Shown: positions 1 through 7,769 of the stretch, one piece after another
How positions within the stretch are numbered: position 1 is the stretch's first letter
Layout: every line of letters starts with the position of its first letter
Assembly (NCBI GenBank): GCA_006738865.1
Contig: AP019701.1
Coordinates: 1,980,001-2,044,000, forward strand
Direction of reading: 5' to 3'
Length of the DNA: 64,000 nt
From: Allostella sp. ATCC 35155
GTDB taxonomy: Bacteria > Pseudomonadota > Alphaproteobacteria > ATCC43930 > Allostellaceae
Notes under the pieces: generated by a model
Told to the model about the DNA's origin: nothing
What the model saw: only the letters and a program-made list of their open reading frames with translations
The model's database searches: none
Made by a program: the position numbers and the translations under genes

Positions 1-567
1 GCCGGCGGCGTGGTACTCGAAGATCCAGCGGGTGCGGGTGCGGTCGCCGCGCTCGGGATCGGGCCAGTCGAGGATCGACCGACCGAGGCCGCCGACATCG
101 ATCGGGCCGGGCGACAGGACGGCGACCAGCCGGCGCATCTGGCGCTGCACCTCGTCGACGGTGCGCGCCGTCATCAGGCGCCGGAAGCGCACCGGCTTCA
201 CGGCGGCCGTCTCCGGCTTGTCGTCGAAGTGCTTCCGTCCCGCGGCCCGCGCCGGATGCGTCCGCCGGCCCGCAGAATCGGCCGGGACGTCCTCCCGCAC
301 ATGCGCCAGCACCGTGGCGACGGCGGCGACCCAGGGCAGGCGGCCCGAAATCTCCCGCTCGCTGCTGCCGAGCCCGAGACTGCGATAGAGGTCGAGGACC
401 GCCGGATCGGCGAGCGCGTCGGCGACGCCGGCGCGGCGCAGCCGGGCCATGGCCGCCCGGTCGGCGTCGGGGTTGCGGCGGCCGTCCGGCAGGCGCGGCT
501 GGTGACGGCGCCACCAGCCGCGAATGATCGCGGCGGCCGACGGTCGAACGGGCTTGTCGCTGCTCAT
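1..567 (-). CDS. cse2: Type I-E Cascade small subunit Cse2/CasB (3' end cut by window edge)
   Basis: Cse2 is the helical small subunit of the type I-E Cascade complex; it lines the belly of the complex and stabilises the R-loop. The 189 visible codons read MSSDKPVRP, then a WWRRHQPRLPDGRR stretch, an arginine-rich LRRAG segment, LAHVRED near the middle and RFRRLMTA followed by WIFEYHAA near the end, the usual family landmarks. Only a few codons are probably missing at the edge. The ATG overlaps the stop of cse1 as ATGA, so the two are translationally coupled. The remaining Cascade and adaptation genes presumably lie beyond position 1. Confidence 0.87.
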   Translation of the reverse strand, partial: MSSDKPVRPSAAAIIRGWWRRHQPRLPDGRRNPDADRAAMARLRRAGVADALADPAVLDLYRSLGLGSSEREISGRLPWVAAVATVLAHVREDVPADSAGRRTHPARAAGRKHFDDKPETAAVKPVRFRRLMTARTVDEVQRQMRRLVAVLSPGPIDVGGLGRSILDWPDPERGDRTRTRWIFEYHAAG

Positions 568-2237
568 GAGGTCGCCTCCGCTTTCGCCTTGCCGCGGCCG
601 ACTTTCTTCTTCGCGCCGTCGGGCGGGGTCAGCCCCAGGCTGGCGAACATCGAGCGGCCGAGCCCGTAGCCCCGCATGGCGAAGAGGAGGCTGCGCCGGG
701 CACCGACCCGGCGGCGCGCCAGGGCCGGCCGCAAGGTCTCCAGCTCCTCCAGCGGGGCGAGCCGGTCGAAGACGGCGATGGCCGCGGCGCGCAGCGCGTC
801 CGCCCAGCGCAGGCGAGCGTCGAGGCTGGCCGTGGCGCCTCCGTCCGCGGCCTCCGCGAGATCGTGGGCAAGGCGTCGGGCCTCGTCATGGAAGCCGGCC
901 GTCGTCGTCTCCCAGAACTCGGTTCGGGCGGCTTCGGCCGGACCATCCGCCTCGCGGACGCAGCTCGCCAGCACCGCGGCGGCGTCGCGCGCGCCCAGCA
1001 CCATCTGCCGCACCGCCGCCTCGTGCAGTTCGCGCACCGGGGCGGGCGGCAGGTGCAGCGGCATCTCGCCCTCGGTGAAGTCGCGCGCCTTCATATTGTC
1101 GAAGTCGTAGCCGGCGGCGGTCAGCCGCAGCGGACCGATCGGATCGGGCAGCCAGTCGAGGCGCCGCGGCGCCTGCGCGACGGATGCGGCCGGCTCGCGA
1201 CGCGCGTTGCCGGGATCGTCCGAGATGGCGAGGCCCAGCCAGTCGCGATAGGCGATGCGCCCCGGCTGGCCGTGCACCGGCAGCCAGGAACTCGGGTCGC
1301 CCGGCTTGGCCTGGTAGTGGGGCGTCAGCGGATGGCGGAAGGCCGCATAGCTGGTGCCGTGGGGACGCGTGCGGCAGGTCCGGACGATGATCGGGTCGAC
1401 CAGCCCGGTCAGGTCGCACGGCCGGCCCTCCGGATTGGCGACGAAGTCGAGCCGGATGCGGCGCGGCATCCCCCAATAGGCCTGCAGCGGGTCGACATCC
1501 TCGGGCGTCGTCGTCTGGCCCTTGTCCGAAACCCGCGTGGCGGCGAGCCAGGGGAAGATCCACGCCGCCGACCGTTCGCGCCCGGTCGGCGCCGCCGGCC
1601 GTACGGCGTTGAGCCAGAGCGTGTGCCACAGCGCCTCCGGCCGACCCGGCCGCCGAGCAGGGCGGACCAGCGTCGTCAGCGGCCCGCCGCCGCGCAGCGA
1701 GGTGCGGACTCCGGCGCCGCCCGCGGGCGCATAGGTCTGCAGGGTGAAGAGCGCCATCGCCGCCGCCGGCCGCGACAGGCATTCGATGCCGCCGCGATGG
1801 ACGAAATGGTCCAGGTTCTTCTTCACCGTATTGCCGCCGGGCGCCTCGATGAGCAGCTGGCCGACCGGCACCGCATTGTCCGGCAGCTCTTCGCGGTCCT
1901 GGCCGAAGCGGGGGCCGTCGCCGTCGAGCCGGAACGCCTCGGCCAGCGGCGCGAAGGCGGCATCGAGGACGTCCGGCGCCGGCGGCCGCTCGTACCATTC
2001 CGCCCAGGCATCGTCCTGCATCCGCTCGCCGCAGGCGGTCGCCAGCAGCCCGATCAGAAACTCCCGCGTCGCGGCATCGAAGTCGGCCCGGCCCCAGGCG
2101 AAATCGACGACCGGGTTTCTGTCGACCTCCGCCGCGACCTCCGCCGGCCGCACCCATCGCCGCGACCCGTCGGCCAGAATGGCGGGAAGCCATGGGCCGA
2201 GCAGGGTGAGGGATACTCGGTCGGTAGGAACGGTCAT
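564..2237 (-). CDS. cse1: Type I-E Cascade large subunit Cse1/CasA (Cas8e)
   Basis: Cse1 is the PAM-recognising large subunit of type I-E Cascade, which licenses target DNA and recruits Cas3. The 557-aa length is normal for the family. Near residue 140 there is an FVHRG segment, then the SLRGGGPLTTLV signature (about 184-195), a W-rich PWLAATR stretch and a C-terminal four-helix bundle. The ATG at 2237 follows a 324-bp gap without a good protein ORF. That gap holds the predicted promoter and a crRNA-like element (separate entries). The gene overlaps cse2 by 4 bp. The C-terminal tail is lysine-rich. Confidence 0.93.
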   Translation of the reverse strand: MTVPTDRVSLTLLGPWLPAILADGSRRWVRPAEVAAEVDRNPVVDFAWGRADFDAATREFLIGLLATACGERMQDDAWAEWYERPPAPDVLDAAFAPLAEAFRLDGDGPRFGQDREELPDNAVPVGQLLIEAPGGNTVKKNLDHFVHRGGIECLSRPAAAMALFTLQTYAPAGGAGVRTSLRGGGPLTTLVRPARRPGRPEALWHTLWLNAVRPAAPTGRERSAAWIFPWLAATRVSDKGQTTTPEDVDPLQAYWGMPRRIRLDFVANPEGRPCDLTGLVDPIIVRTCRTRPHGTSYAAFRHPLTPHYQAKPGDPSSWLPVHGQPGRIAYRDWLGLAISDDPGNARREPAASVAQAPRRLDWLPDPIGPLRLTAAGYDFDNMKARDFTEGEMPLHLPPAPVRELHEAAVRQMVLGARDAAAVLASCVREADGPAEAARTEFWETTTAGFHDEARRLAHDLAEAADGGATASLDARLRWADALRAAAIAVFDRLAPLEELETLRPALARRRVGARRSLLFAMRGYGLGRSMFASLGLTPPDGAKKKVGRGKAKAEATS

Positions 2238-2276
2238 GGGCGCTCAACACCCGAATTTGCGCGATAATAAGAAGAG

Positions 2277-2333
2277 ATTAACCAACCTTCAGGTGGTAGA
2301 GTCAATCGTATTTTGATCGGGCGGCATAGACAA
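2277..2333 (-). promoter_or_regulatory. Predicted cse1 promoter region (two overlapping sigma70-like promoters)
   Basis: Reading the minus strand toward cse1, TTGTCT (2333-2328) and TACGAT (2310-2305) are 17 nt apart, each matching 4 of 6 consensus bases. A second pair, TTGACT (2305-2300) and GTTAAT (2282-2277), is also 17 nt apart. The first promoter's -35 box lies inside the segment matched by the crRNA-like spacer upstream. Which promoter is used cannot be told from sequence. Confidence 0.5.
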
Positions 2334-2353
2334 ACCGCAAGCGATTAGAACTT
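2319..2353 (-). promoter_or_regulatory. Protospacer-like target of the degenerate crRNA, with AAG PAM
   Basis: On the minus strand, AAG (2353-2351), the canonical type I-E PAM, is followed by TTCTAATCGCTTGCGGT (2350-2334). The first 17 nt of the spacer-like segment at 2439-2408 are TTCTGTTCGCTTGCGGT. They match at positions 1-4 and 7-17, with mismatches at 5 and 6 (6 is tolerated by Cascade) and no match after 17. The full 32-nt footprint (2350-2319) covers the -35 box of the predicted cse1 promoter. Partial matching suits binding without cleavage, that is repression (inference). Confidence 0.7.
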
Positions 2354-2378
2354 TTATCGGCCAATCTCCGGGCACCGC

Positions 2379-2468
2379 AGTGGGATCCCCGCGCAGGCAG
2401 GGAACAATTTTCAACCGGTTCGACCGCAAGCGAACAGAACGGTCCATCCCCCGCGCGGGGGCCGGCAA
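2379..2468 (-). ncRNA. Degenerate mini-CRISPR (repeat-like / 32-nt spacer-like / repeat-like), candidate Cas-regulating crRNA-like RNA
   Basis: Three parts are visible on the minus strand. The first repeat-like unit (2468-2440) has a CCCCC-GCGC-GGGGG hairpin followed by ATGGACCG, one base from the type I-E 5' handle ATGAACCG. Then comes a 32-nt segment (2439-2408), the standard I-E spacer length. The second repeat-like unit (2407-2379) starts TTGTTCCC, forms a CCCTGC-CTGC-GCGGGG hairpin and continues GAT. The outer halves are decayed. A TATATG box at 2479-2474 could start transcription at the first unit. The architecture and autoregulatory match resemble the CreA/CreR RNAs described for cas loci. 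Assignment is inference; no RNA data are available. Confidence 0.7.
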
Positions 2469-2555
2469 GCATGCATATACCTGCGGCCCCACCCGAATCC
2501 GAGCGGCAACTCGTGCCTGCGGTTCCCATTCCGCTGCTCCGGTCGCCGGGTGGAT

Positions 2556-2572
2556 ATCGCATCAGATGCGAT
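2556..2572 (-). terminator. Short hairpin across the antitoxin stop codon
   Basis: ATCGCAT and ATGCGAT form a perfect 7-bp inverted repeat with a 3-nt loop that includes the antitoxin stop codon. There is no T tract, so it may be a weak terminator or an RNA-stabilising hairpin. It separates the antitoxin gene from the crRNA-like element. Confidence 0.3.
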
Positions 2573-2804
2573 CGTCGTCCCGCATGGCCCGAACCAGTTC
2601 GGCGGCGCTGCCGGACTGCGGCGGTAGGGTCGCCGTCAGTGAACGTAGCAGACCGGCATCGACCGGCCGCCGTGGCGCGACCGCCGCGGTCAGCCGCGCC
2701 ACCGGCCGGCCACGGCGGGTGATAGTGAGCGAGTCGCCCGCCTCCACCCGATCGACGAGTTCGCTCAGATGCGCCTTGGCGCTCGTCAGACTGATCGTGC
2801 TCAT
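2562..2804 (-). CDS. Phd/YefM-type antitoxin, no toxin partner visible
   Basis: An 80-aa protein with the classic N-terminal Phd/YefM DNA-binding fold: it opens MSTISLTSAKAHLSEL, followed by VDRVEAGDSLTITRRGRPVA. The family binds its own operator and neutralises a PIN, RelE or Doc toxin through its C-terminal tail. No toxin ORF lies on either side: the next 324 bp hold only regulatory and crRNA-like sequence, and upstream is cas3. The gene sits inside the cas cluster between cas3 and cse1. It may be a solitary remnant or may have been recruited as a repressor of the cas genes; the sequence does not decide. Confidence 0.8.
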   Translation of the reverse strand: MSTISLTSAKAHLSELVDRVEAGDSLTITRRGRPVARLTAAVAPRRPVDAGLLRSLTATLPPQSGSAAELVRAMRDDDRI

Positions 2805-2881
2805 GTCGCGCTCCGGACCGTCGATGTGGCCACATGGTGCAACGCGCCGCGGATTTCCGGCAAGCTGGGCGAGTCCGGCGG

Positions 2882-5611
2882 CTACCGGAACTCCAGGCCG
2901 CGTTCGCTGCTGTAGCGCACCGTGACCGTGCGGTTCTCGCCAGCGATCCCCTCGCCGGCCAGGCCCTCGGCATCCTCGCGCAGTGCCACCAGGATCGTGT
3001 CCTGCTCATACCGACCCCAACCGGCCTTGGCCTGGGCGATTGCGGCGGCGAGCGGGCCCGCGGCGGCCGCTTGCCCGCTTATCCGGCCGGCACGCACCGA
3101 CACCTCCGACATTGCCCAGGCGCGGCGGGGGTCGGGATCGGGGCAGAGCGGCAGCACGGTTGCCCCGTCCCAGCGGGCGAGCCGCAGCGTGCGGCGATCG
3201 TCGGCGAGGCGGGTGGAGACGCGGGCCTCGTCCGGCCAGGGCTGGCCGGCGCGGACATAGCCGGCATCGAGATCGAGCAGGTTGTTGGTGGCGTGGCTAC
3301 GATCGGCCATGCGTTCGCCCTGCGCCGCCTGATGGATGCGCTCCAGCCCGGCCGGCACCGCTGCCCCGGATTGTTCGCCATAGACCTGCTCGATGAGGTC
3401 GGGAACGTCGCCCGGTACTGCGATCCCGCCGGTGCGGAAGGCGTGGCGCGCGGTGAGCCAGAGGATGCCGTGGTCACCGTAGACGAAGGCGGTGCCGGGC
3501 AGGGCGGCGCGGATCCAGTCCGCCGGGACCGTGTCGGCCGGATCCGGCGCGACGACGAGGAGGCGCGGTCCCGGCACCGGCCGGTCCGCCGCCGGCCGTC
3601 GGTCGAGATGGCGCCACACCCGTCCCGCGCGCTGCAGCAGCAGGTCGATCGGCGCGAGGTCACTTACCATGAGGTCGAAATCGAGATCGAGCGACTGCTC
3701 CACCACCTGCGTCGCCACCAGCACCCGGCCGCGCCGCGTCGCCGCTGCACCCTCGCGCCCGAACCGGTCGAGCACGGCGTTCTCGATCGCCAGCCGATGG
3801 CCCATGGCAAAGCGCGCATGGAAGAGGTCGGTGACGAGGCCGGCGGCGCGCAGGCGGTCGGCTGCCGCAATCGCGTCATCGACGGTGTTGCGCACCCAGG
3901 CGACCGCCGCTCCGGCGCGGGCGGCTGCCGTGATCGCCGTCACCGCCGCGTCGGCATCCGCGAGCCGCGTGACCCCGAGACGGCGCGGCAGGTCGGGCCG
4001 CGGCATGACCGGTTCTTCCAGCACGGGCCCGGTTGCCGAGAGGCGGGTTGCGCCGGGATAGGCGCGGCCGAGCCTGGGCGGCTCCGGTGCGCCCGCTGCC
4101 GCGGACCACGCGCGGGCGATCCGTTCCTTGGTGGGGCGCGGCAGGGTCGCGGAGAGGACGATCGCATGCCCACCCTGCATGGCATGGGCCGCCAGCAGAC
4201 GGTCGATCTCCGCCCCCATATAGGCGTCGTAGGCATGGGCCTCGTCGATCACCAGGACGCGGTCGGCGAGCGCCGCCAGGCGGATCGCCTGGTGCTTGGC
4301 GGGCAGCACCGCCAGCAGCGCCTGGTCGATCGTTCCGACGCCGATATCGGCCAGGAACGCCTTGCGTCGGTCATGGGCGAGCCAGGCCGCGCATTCGGCG
4401 GCGCAGTCGCCCTCCGCCCCGTCGTGCGACCGGGCCGGGCGCTGTCCGGGCGCCGGTTCGACGATGCTCTGCCGGAAGCCGTCGTCGAGTGCCGCACGGC
4501 CATGGGCGAGGACGAGAGACGGATCGGCCCCGGCCGCGAACATGCGGCGATGGGCGACGGCGAGCCGGCGGTACATGGCGTTGGCGGTCGCCATCGTCGG
4601 CAGCGCGAGGTAGAGGCCGTGCGCACGCCCGGCGGCCATCAGCCGATGGGTGATGGCGAGTGCCGCCTCGGTCTTGCCGCCGCCCGTCATGTCCTCCAGG
4701 AGGAAGAGGAGCGGTCCCTTCTCCGGCAGCGCGACGGTCTCGGCCCAGGCCTGCAGCGGGCTCGGCACCAGGGCCGGCCGGCCGAGGAGGGCCGCAAGGC
4801 CGGCATAGGGCGCGGGCGGCGCGGGCAGCACGCCGGCTGCCCGCACGGCAGCCTCGGCCCGCGGCAGGGCAACCTCGCTCCAGTAGGTCGCGAGCGGCGT
4901 TCCCACGTCGGTCGCATAGGGGAACCAGCGCTGGTTCGACCCGATCCAGTCGGCAGCGACCGACAGGCCGGCCAGCCGCCAGCTCACGCGGCGCAGTGCG
5001 ACGATGTCGGGCGGCGCAGGACGGGGTGCGGCCAGCAGCTCCAGGACCGACGCCGCGAATGCCCGTGCCGCGCTCTCGCCGGCCGTGCCGAAGGTGAGCG
5101 CCGTCTGCTCGTGCGGCTCGACCGGACGGCCGTGGTGCGCGAGCACCGGCTGGAAGAAGGCGTCGATGTGGGGGCGCCGCCAGCCCGGCAGCGCCGCCCC
5201 CAGCAAGGGTGGCAGCGATCGGCGCAGCAGGCCCATTCCGGTCGCCGGGTGGCCCGGGTCCGCCTGCCGCAGCATCGCCACGTCGAGCGGGCCGAGCGCG
5301 CCAGCCGGCCAATGGTCGGGGGCCTTGGCCTGGAACACGCGGGCGAACTTGCCGAGATCGTGCAGCGCCAGCGCCAGCGTCCACAGTCCGACCAGCTCGT
5401 CGTCCCTCCAGCCGAGTGCCCTCGCCATCGCGCGGAAGGGAGAGGGATGGTGCATGGCCAGCGTCCGGCCGACGGCGGCGACGTCGAGGCTGTGCATCCA
5501 CAGCGGATGCCATGCGCCGGCCGTGTCGTCGGCCGGTTGAGCCTTGCCCCAGAAGGCACGGAAGCCGGACGTGGTATCCATAGCTGGCGGCGCTCCATTG
5601 CCCTCGGCCAT
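2882..5611 (-). CDS. cas3: CRISPR-associated helicase/nuclease Cas3 (type I-E)
   Basis: Cas3 nicks, unwinds and degrades the DNA strand displaced by Cascade. The 909-aa protein has an N-terminal HD nuclease domain (His40, His84-Asp85 in LALHDLGKF, His159-His160), then a superfamily 2 helicase: Walker A GGGKTE near 310-315, DEAH at 456-459, LSATLPRPTKERI, and QRAGR motif VI near 690 preceded by ATQVVEQSLDLDFDL. All catalytic residues are present, so it should be active. The start at 5611 is preceded by no strong ribosome site; Met11 is an alternative. It is the first gene of the minus-strand cluster, 77 bp before the antitoxin. Confidence 0.95.
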   Translation of the reverse strand: MAEGNGAPPAMDTTSGFRAFWGKAQPADDTAGAWHPLWMHSLDVAAVGRTLAMHHPSPFRAMARALGWRDDELVGLWTLALALHDLGKFARVFQAKAPDHWPAGALGPLDVAMLRQADPGHPATGMGLLRRSLPPLLGAALPGWRRPHIDAFFQPVLAHHGRPVEPHEQTALTFGTAGESAARAFAASVLELLAAPRPAPPDIVALRRVSWRLAGLSVAADWIGSNQRWFPYATDVGTPLATYWSEVALPRAEAAVRAAGVLPAPPAPYAGLAALLGRPALVPSPLQAWAETVALPEKGPLLFLLEDMTGGGKTEAALAITHRLMAAGRAHGLYLALPTMATANAMYRRLAVAHRRMFAAGADPSLVLAHGRAALDDGFRQSIVEPAPGQRPARSHDGAEGDCAAECAAWLAHDRRKAFLADIGVGTIDQALLAVLPAKHQAIRLAALADRVLVIDEAHAYDAYMGAEIDRLLAAHAMQGGHAIVLSATLPRPTKERIARAWSAAAGAPEPPRLGRAYPGATRLSATGPVLEEPVMPRPDLPRRLGVTRLADADAAVTAITAAARAGAAVAWVRNTVDDAIAAADRLRAAGLVTDLFHARFAMGHRLAIENAVLDRFGREGAAATRRGRVLVATQVVEQSLDLDFDLMVSDLAPIDLLLQRAGRVWRHLDRRPAADRPVPGPRLLVVAPDPADTVPADWIRAALPGTAFVYGDHGILWLTARHAFRTGGIAVPGDVPDLIEQVYGEQSGAAVPAGLERIHQAAQGERMADRSHATNNLLDLDAGYVRAGQPWPDEARVSTRLADDRRTLRLARWDGATVLPLCPDPDPRRAWAMSEVSVRAGRISGQAAAAGPLAAAIAQAKAGWGRYEQDTILVALREDAEGLAGEGIAGENRTVTVRYSSERGLEFR

Positions 5612-5781
5612 GCCGCACGATCATCGCGCATGCCGGCGCATCCGATCCAGCAGGCGAACGGCTGCTCGCCGGCCGCGCGGCAGCGCCGCGGAATGGAATT
5701 GCGGCCGATGCAGACCCGCGGAGGTCAATCTGCCGCGATGCCTTGCCTTGAAGATCGGGATCGAGCGGTTGCGCCGTCAGG

Positions 5782-6522
5782 TCAGGCGCCCGCCGCCGCG
5801 CGCCGCGGGAACTGCATGACCAGCACCTCGGCGCCGGCCGGTCCTGCCGCGAAGGCAGGGGGTGCCTCGTCGGAGCGGACGTGGATCAGGGCGAGCGAGC
5901 CCAGTTCCTGGCCGTCGATGGCGGCTTCGCCCGAGACCACGAGGTGGAACTGGCCGCCGCCCGATGCCGGCTCCGGCCCGCTCCAGGCGGCGCCCGGCGG
6001 CAGGCGCAGCCGCCATGCACCGAGACCGTCTTCGGTCGTCTCGATCAGCGTCTGGCGGTCGGCGTCGGCAAGTCCGGCCAGGGCCGGCGGCTCCAGCGGG
6101 CGGTCGGCGTGCGCCGCCGCGTGCCGGCGCGTGACCCGGGGCAGTTCGGCGCGGGATTCGGGCATGAAGCGGGCACCGGGGTCGAAGGCGTCGCGCAGCG
6201 TGAAATAGAAGAGGCCGTCCTCGGCGCTGACGATCGGGCCGTAGGGGGTGAAGGCGCCGGCATAATGGACGGTCACCGGGCCGACCGGCAGCTTGCCGAG
6301 CAGGCCGCCGCCGGCGACGACGACCTGGAACTGATTGGCCTGGTGGAAATGCGGCAGAATCGTCGAGTTGCGCTCCTGCTCGACGAGATAGCCGACCGGG
6401 CCGACCGCGTCCTTCGGCATGCCGGCGCCGAGATAGCTCGTGATCTCGTACTCGGTGCCGTTGCCCAGGCGCCGGCGCACCCGGCTCGCCTCGGCCTGCC
6501 GCTGGGATGAGAACGTCGCCAT
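5782..6522 (-). CDS. Cupin-fold protein of unknown function
   Basis: A 246-aa protein without a signal peptide. The N-terminal half contains an HFHQANQFQVVVAGGG segment (about residues 58-74), a typical cupin metal-site motif, and the C-terminal half has another beta-rich stretch ending QFHLVVSGEA, so a bicupin is plausible. I do not recognise the exact family. It lies between cas3 and the MaoC/acyl-CoA ligase genes on the same strand, about 95 bp from MaoC, which fits a role in the same catabolic pathway (inference). Confidence 0.7.
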   Translation of the reverse strand: MATFSSQRQAEASRVRRRLGNGTEYEITSYLGAGMPKDAVGPVGYLVEQERNSTILPHFHQANQFQVVVAGGGLLGKLPVGPVTVHYAGAFTPYGPIVSAEDGLFYFTLRDAFDPGARFMPESRAELPRVTRRHAAAHADRPLEPPALAGLADADRQTLIETTEDGLGAWRLRLPPGAAWSGPEPASGGGQFHLVVSGEAAIDGQELGSLALIHVRSDEAPPAFAAGPAGAEVLVMQFPRRAAAGA

Positions 6523-6616
6523 GCCTTGCCTCTCATGCCTGCGTTTCAGCGTGGCGGGAAGGATGCCGGACCGGCCGCGGTTCGTCCACGGCCGGCCGGT
6601 GCCCTCGGAACAGTGG

Positions 6617-7759
6617 TCAGGCGCCGCGCGACGGCAGCTCGACGACGCCCTTGCCGACGACCGACAGCTCGCCGTCCTGGTTGCGCGCCTCCTGCTCGAT
6701 GGCGACCAGATGGCGGCCGTCCTCGACGGACTTGCCGACCACCTTGCCGCTGATGACCAGGATGTCGCCCTCGGGGTTGTGGCGGCGGATCTTGCAGCTC
6801 GCCTTGCGCAGGAAGCCGTCGTCGCCCATCCAGTTGGTCAGGTGGTGCGTCAGCCAGGAGCAGCGCTCCGGCCCGTAGTCGTAGGCGCCGGGGGCGCCGA
6901 CCATCAGCGCGAACTCGTTCTCCCAATGGACGCGCTCGGGGCAGTCCGGGATGTTGAAGCGGTTGCGGATGCCGAGGCCCTTGTGGCGATGGACCTGCTT
7001 CCAGGCGAGCTTGTTGGCGCGGATGTAGAGCCCGCCCCAACCCTGCGCGAAGGCGATGAACCCGGTCACCGTCATCGGCCCCTTGGCCATCTCGGGCAGC
7101 GCGTCGCCGACCGCGACATCCTCGTAGTAGCGCGGGGTCGCACCGCGCACTTCCTCGCGCGCATACATGTCCCACACCGCTTCCAGCTCGGCGTCGGTGT
7201 AGCGCCGCTCCGGCCGCGACTTCAGCTCGGCGTACTTGGTGCCCTCCTCGCGCGCGACGTCGCGGTCGGTGCGGAAGCACCAGCTGTCCGCCTCGGCCAC
7301 CAGCTCGTCGTTCTGATTGAAGAAGCGCACCGTGTAGATCTGCTGCACCGCGCGGCCGGCGAAGCGCGTCTGGTGCGGGATCAAGTCCTTGAGTGCCGCC
7401 TCGGTGCGGAACGCGTCGTTGCGGCGGATCGGCAGGTGCCAGGTCCAGTCGGCGCCGGCCCACATCGCATGGACGCCGGGCATGCCGCCGACATAGCCGG
7501 AGATGATGCGGTCGCACGCGAACAGGAACGAGGGCGGCGCCACCAGGGTGCCGAAGCGCGCGCCGGCCGCGTAGTCGGGATCGCACCACAGCGGGTTGTC
7601 GTCGCCGATGCCGTGGGCGTAGTGGCGGATGTTGTCGCGCGTCGCCTCGTAGCACCAGGGTTCGGCGGTATCGACGATCGGCACGCCGATGCGGCGGCGC
7701 AGGTCGTCGAGGGCCTCGTCGGTGATCTTGGGGAACAGGCGCGTGGATTCGGCGGACAT
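6617..7759 (-). CDS. MaoC-like enoyl-CoA hydratase / acyl dehydratase (double hot-dog)
   Basis: A 380-aa protein made of two hot-dog halves. The N-terminal half carries the (R)-hydratase-like segment HYAHGIGDDNPLWCDPDYA (about 46-64), with the Asp and downstream residues used for hydration; the second half is a MaoC-like domain. The family hydrates or dehydrates acyl-CoA double bonds. It lies just downstream of the acyl-CoA ligase on the minus strand (about 10 bp gap), so ligation to CoA followed by hydration is a plausible sequence. The substrate is unknown. Confidence 0.82.
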   Translation of the reverse strand: MSAESTRLFPKITDEALDDLRRRIGVPIVDTAEPWCYEATRDNIRHYAHGIGDDNPLWCDPDYAAGARFGTLVAPPSFLFACDRIISGYVGGMPGVHAMWAGADWTWHLPIRRNDAFRTEAALKDLIPHQTRFAGRAVQQIYTVRFFNQNDELVAEADSWCFRTDRDVAREEGTKYAELKSRPERRYTDAELEAVWDMYAREEVRGATPRYYEDVAVGDALPEMAKGPMTVTGFIAFAQGWGGLYIRANKLAWKQVHRHKGLGIRNRFNIPDCPERVHWENEFALMVGAPGAYDYGPERCSWLTHHLTNWMGDDGFLRKASCKIRRHNPEGDILVISGKVVGKSVEDGRHLVAIEQEARNQDGELSVVGKGVVELPSRGA

Positions 7760-7769
7760 GGGCTCTCCC

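Noticed and set aside
2302-2561. A toxin gene or a standard CRISPR array in the cas3-cse1 gap
   Set aside because: No frame has toxin-like sequence, and only two decayed repeat-like units occur. A true array would need several identical repeats.
2834-6208. Very long open frame (over 1,100 codons) on the plus strand opposite cas3
   Set aside because: It is arginine- and glycine-rich, matches no family, and mirrors the GC bias of cas3, whose motifs are all intact on the other strand.
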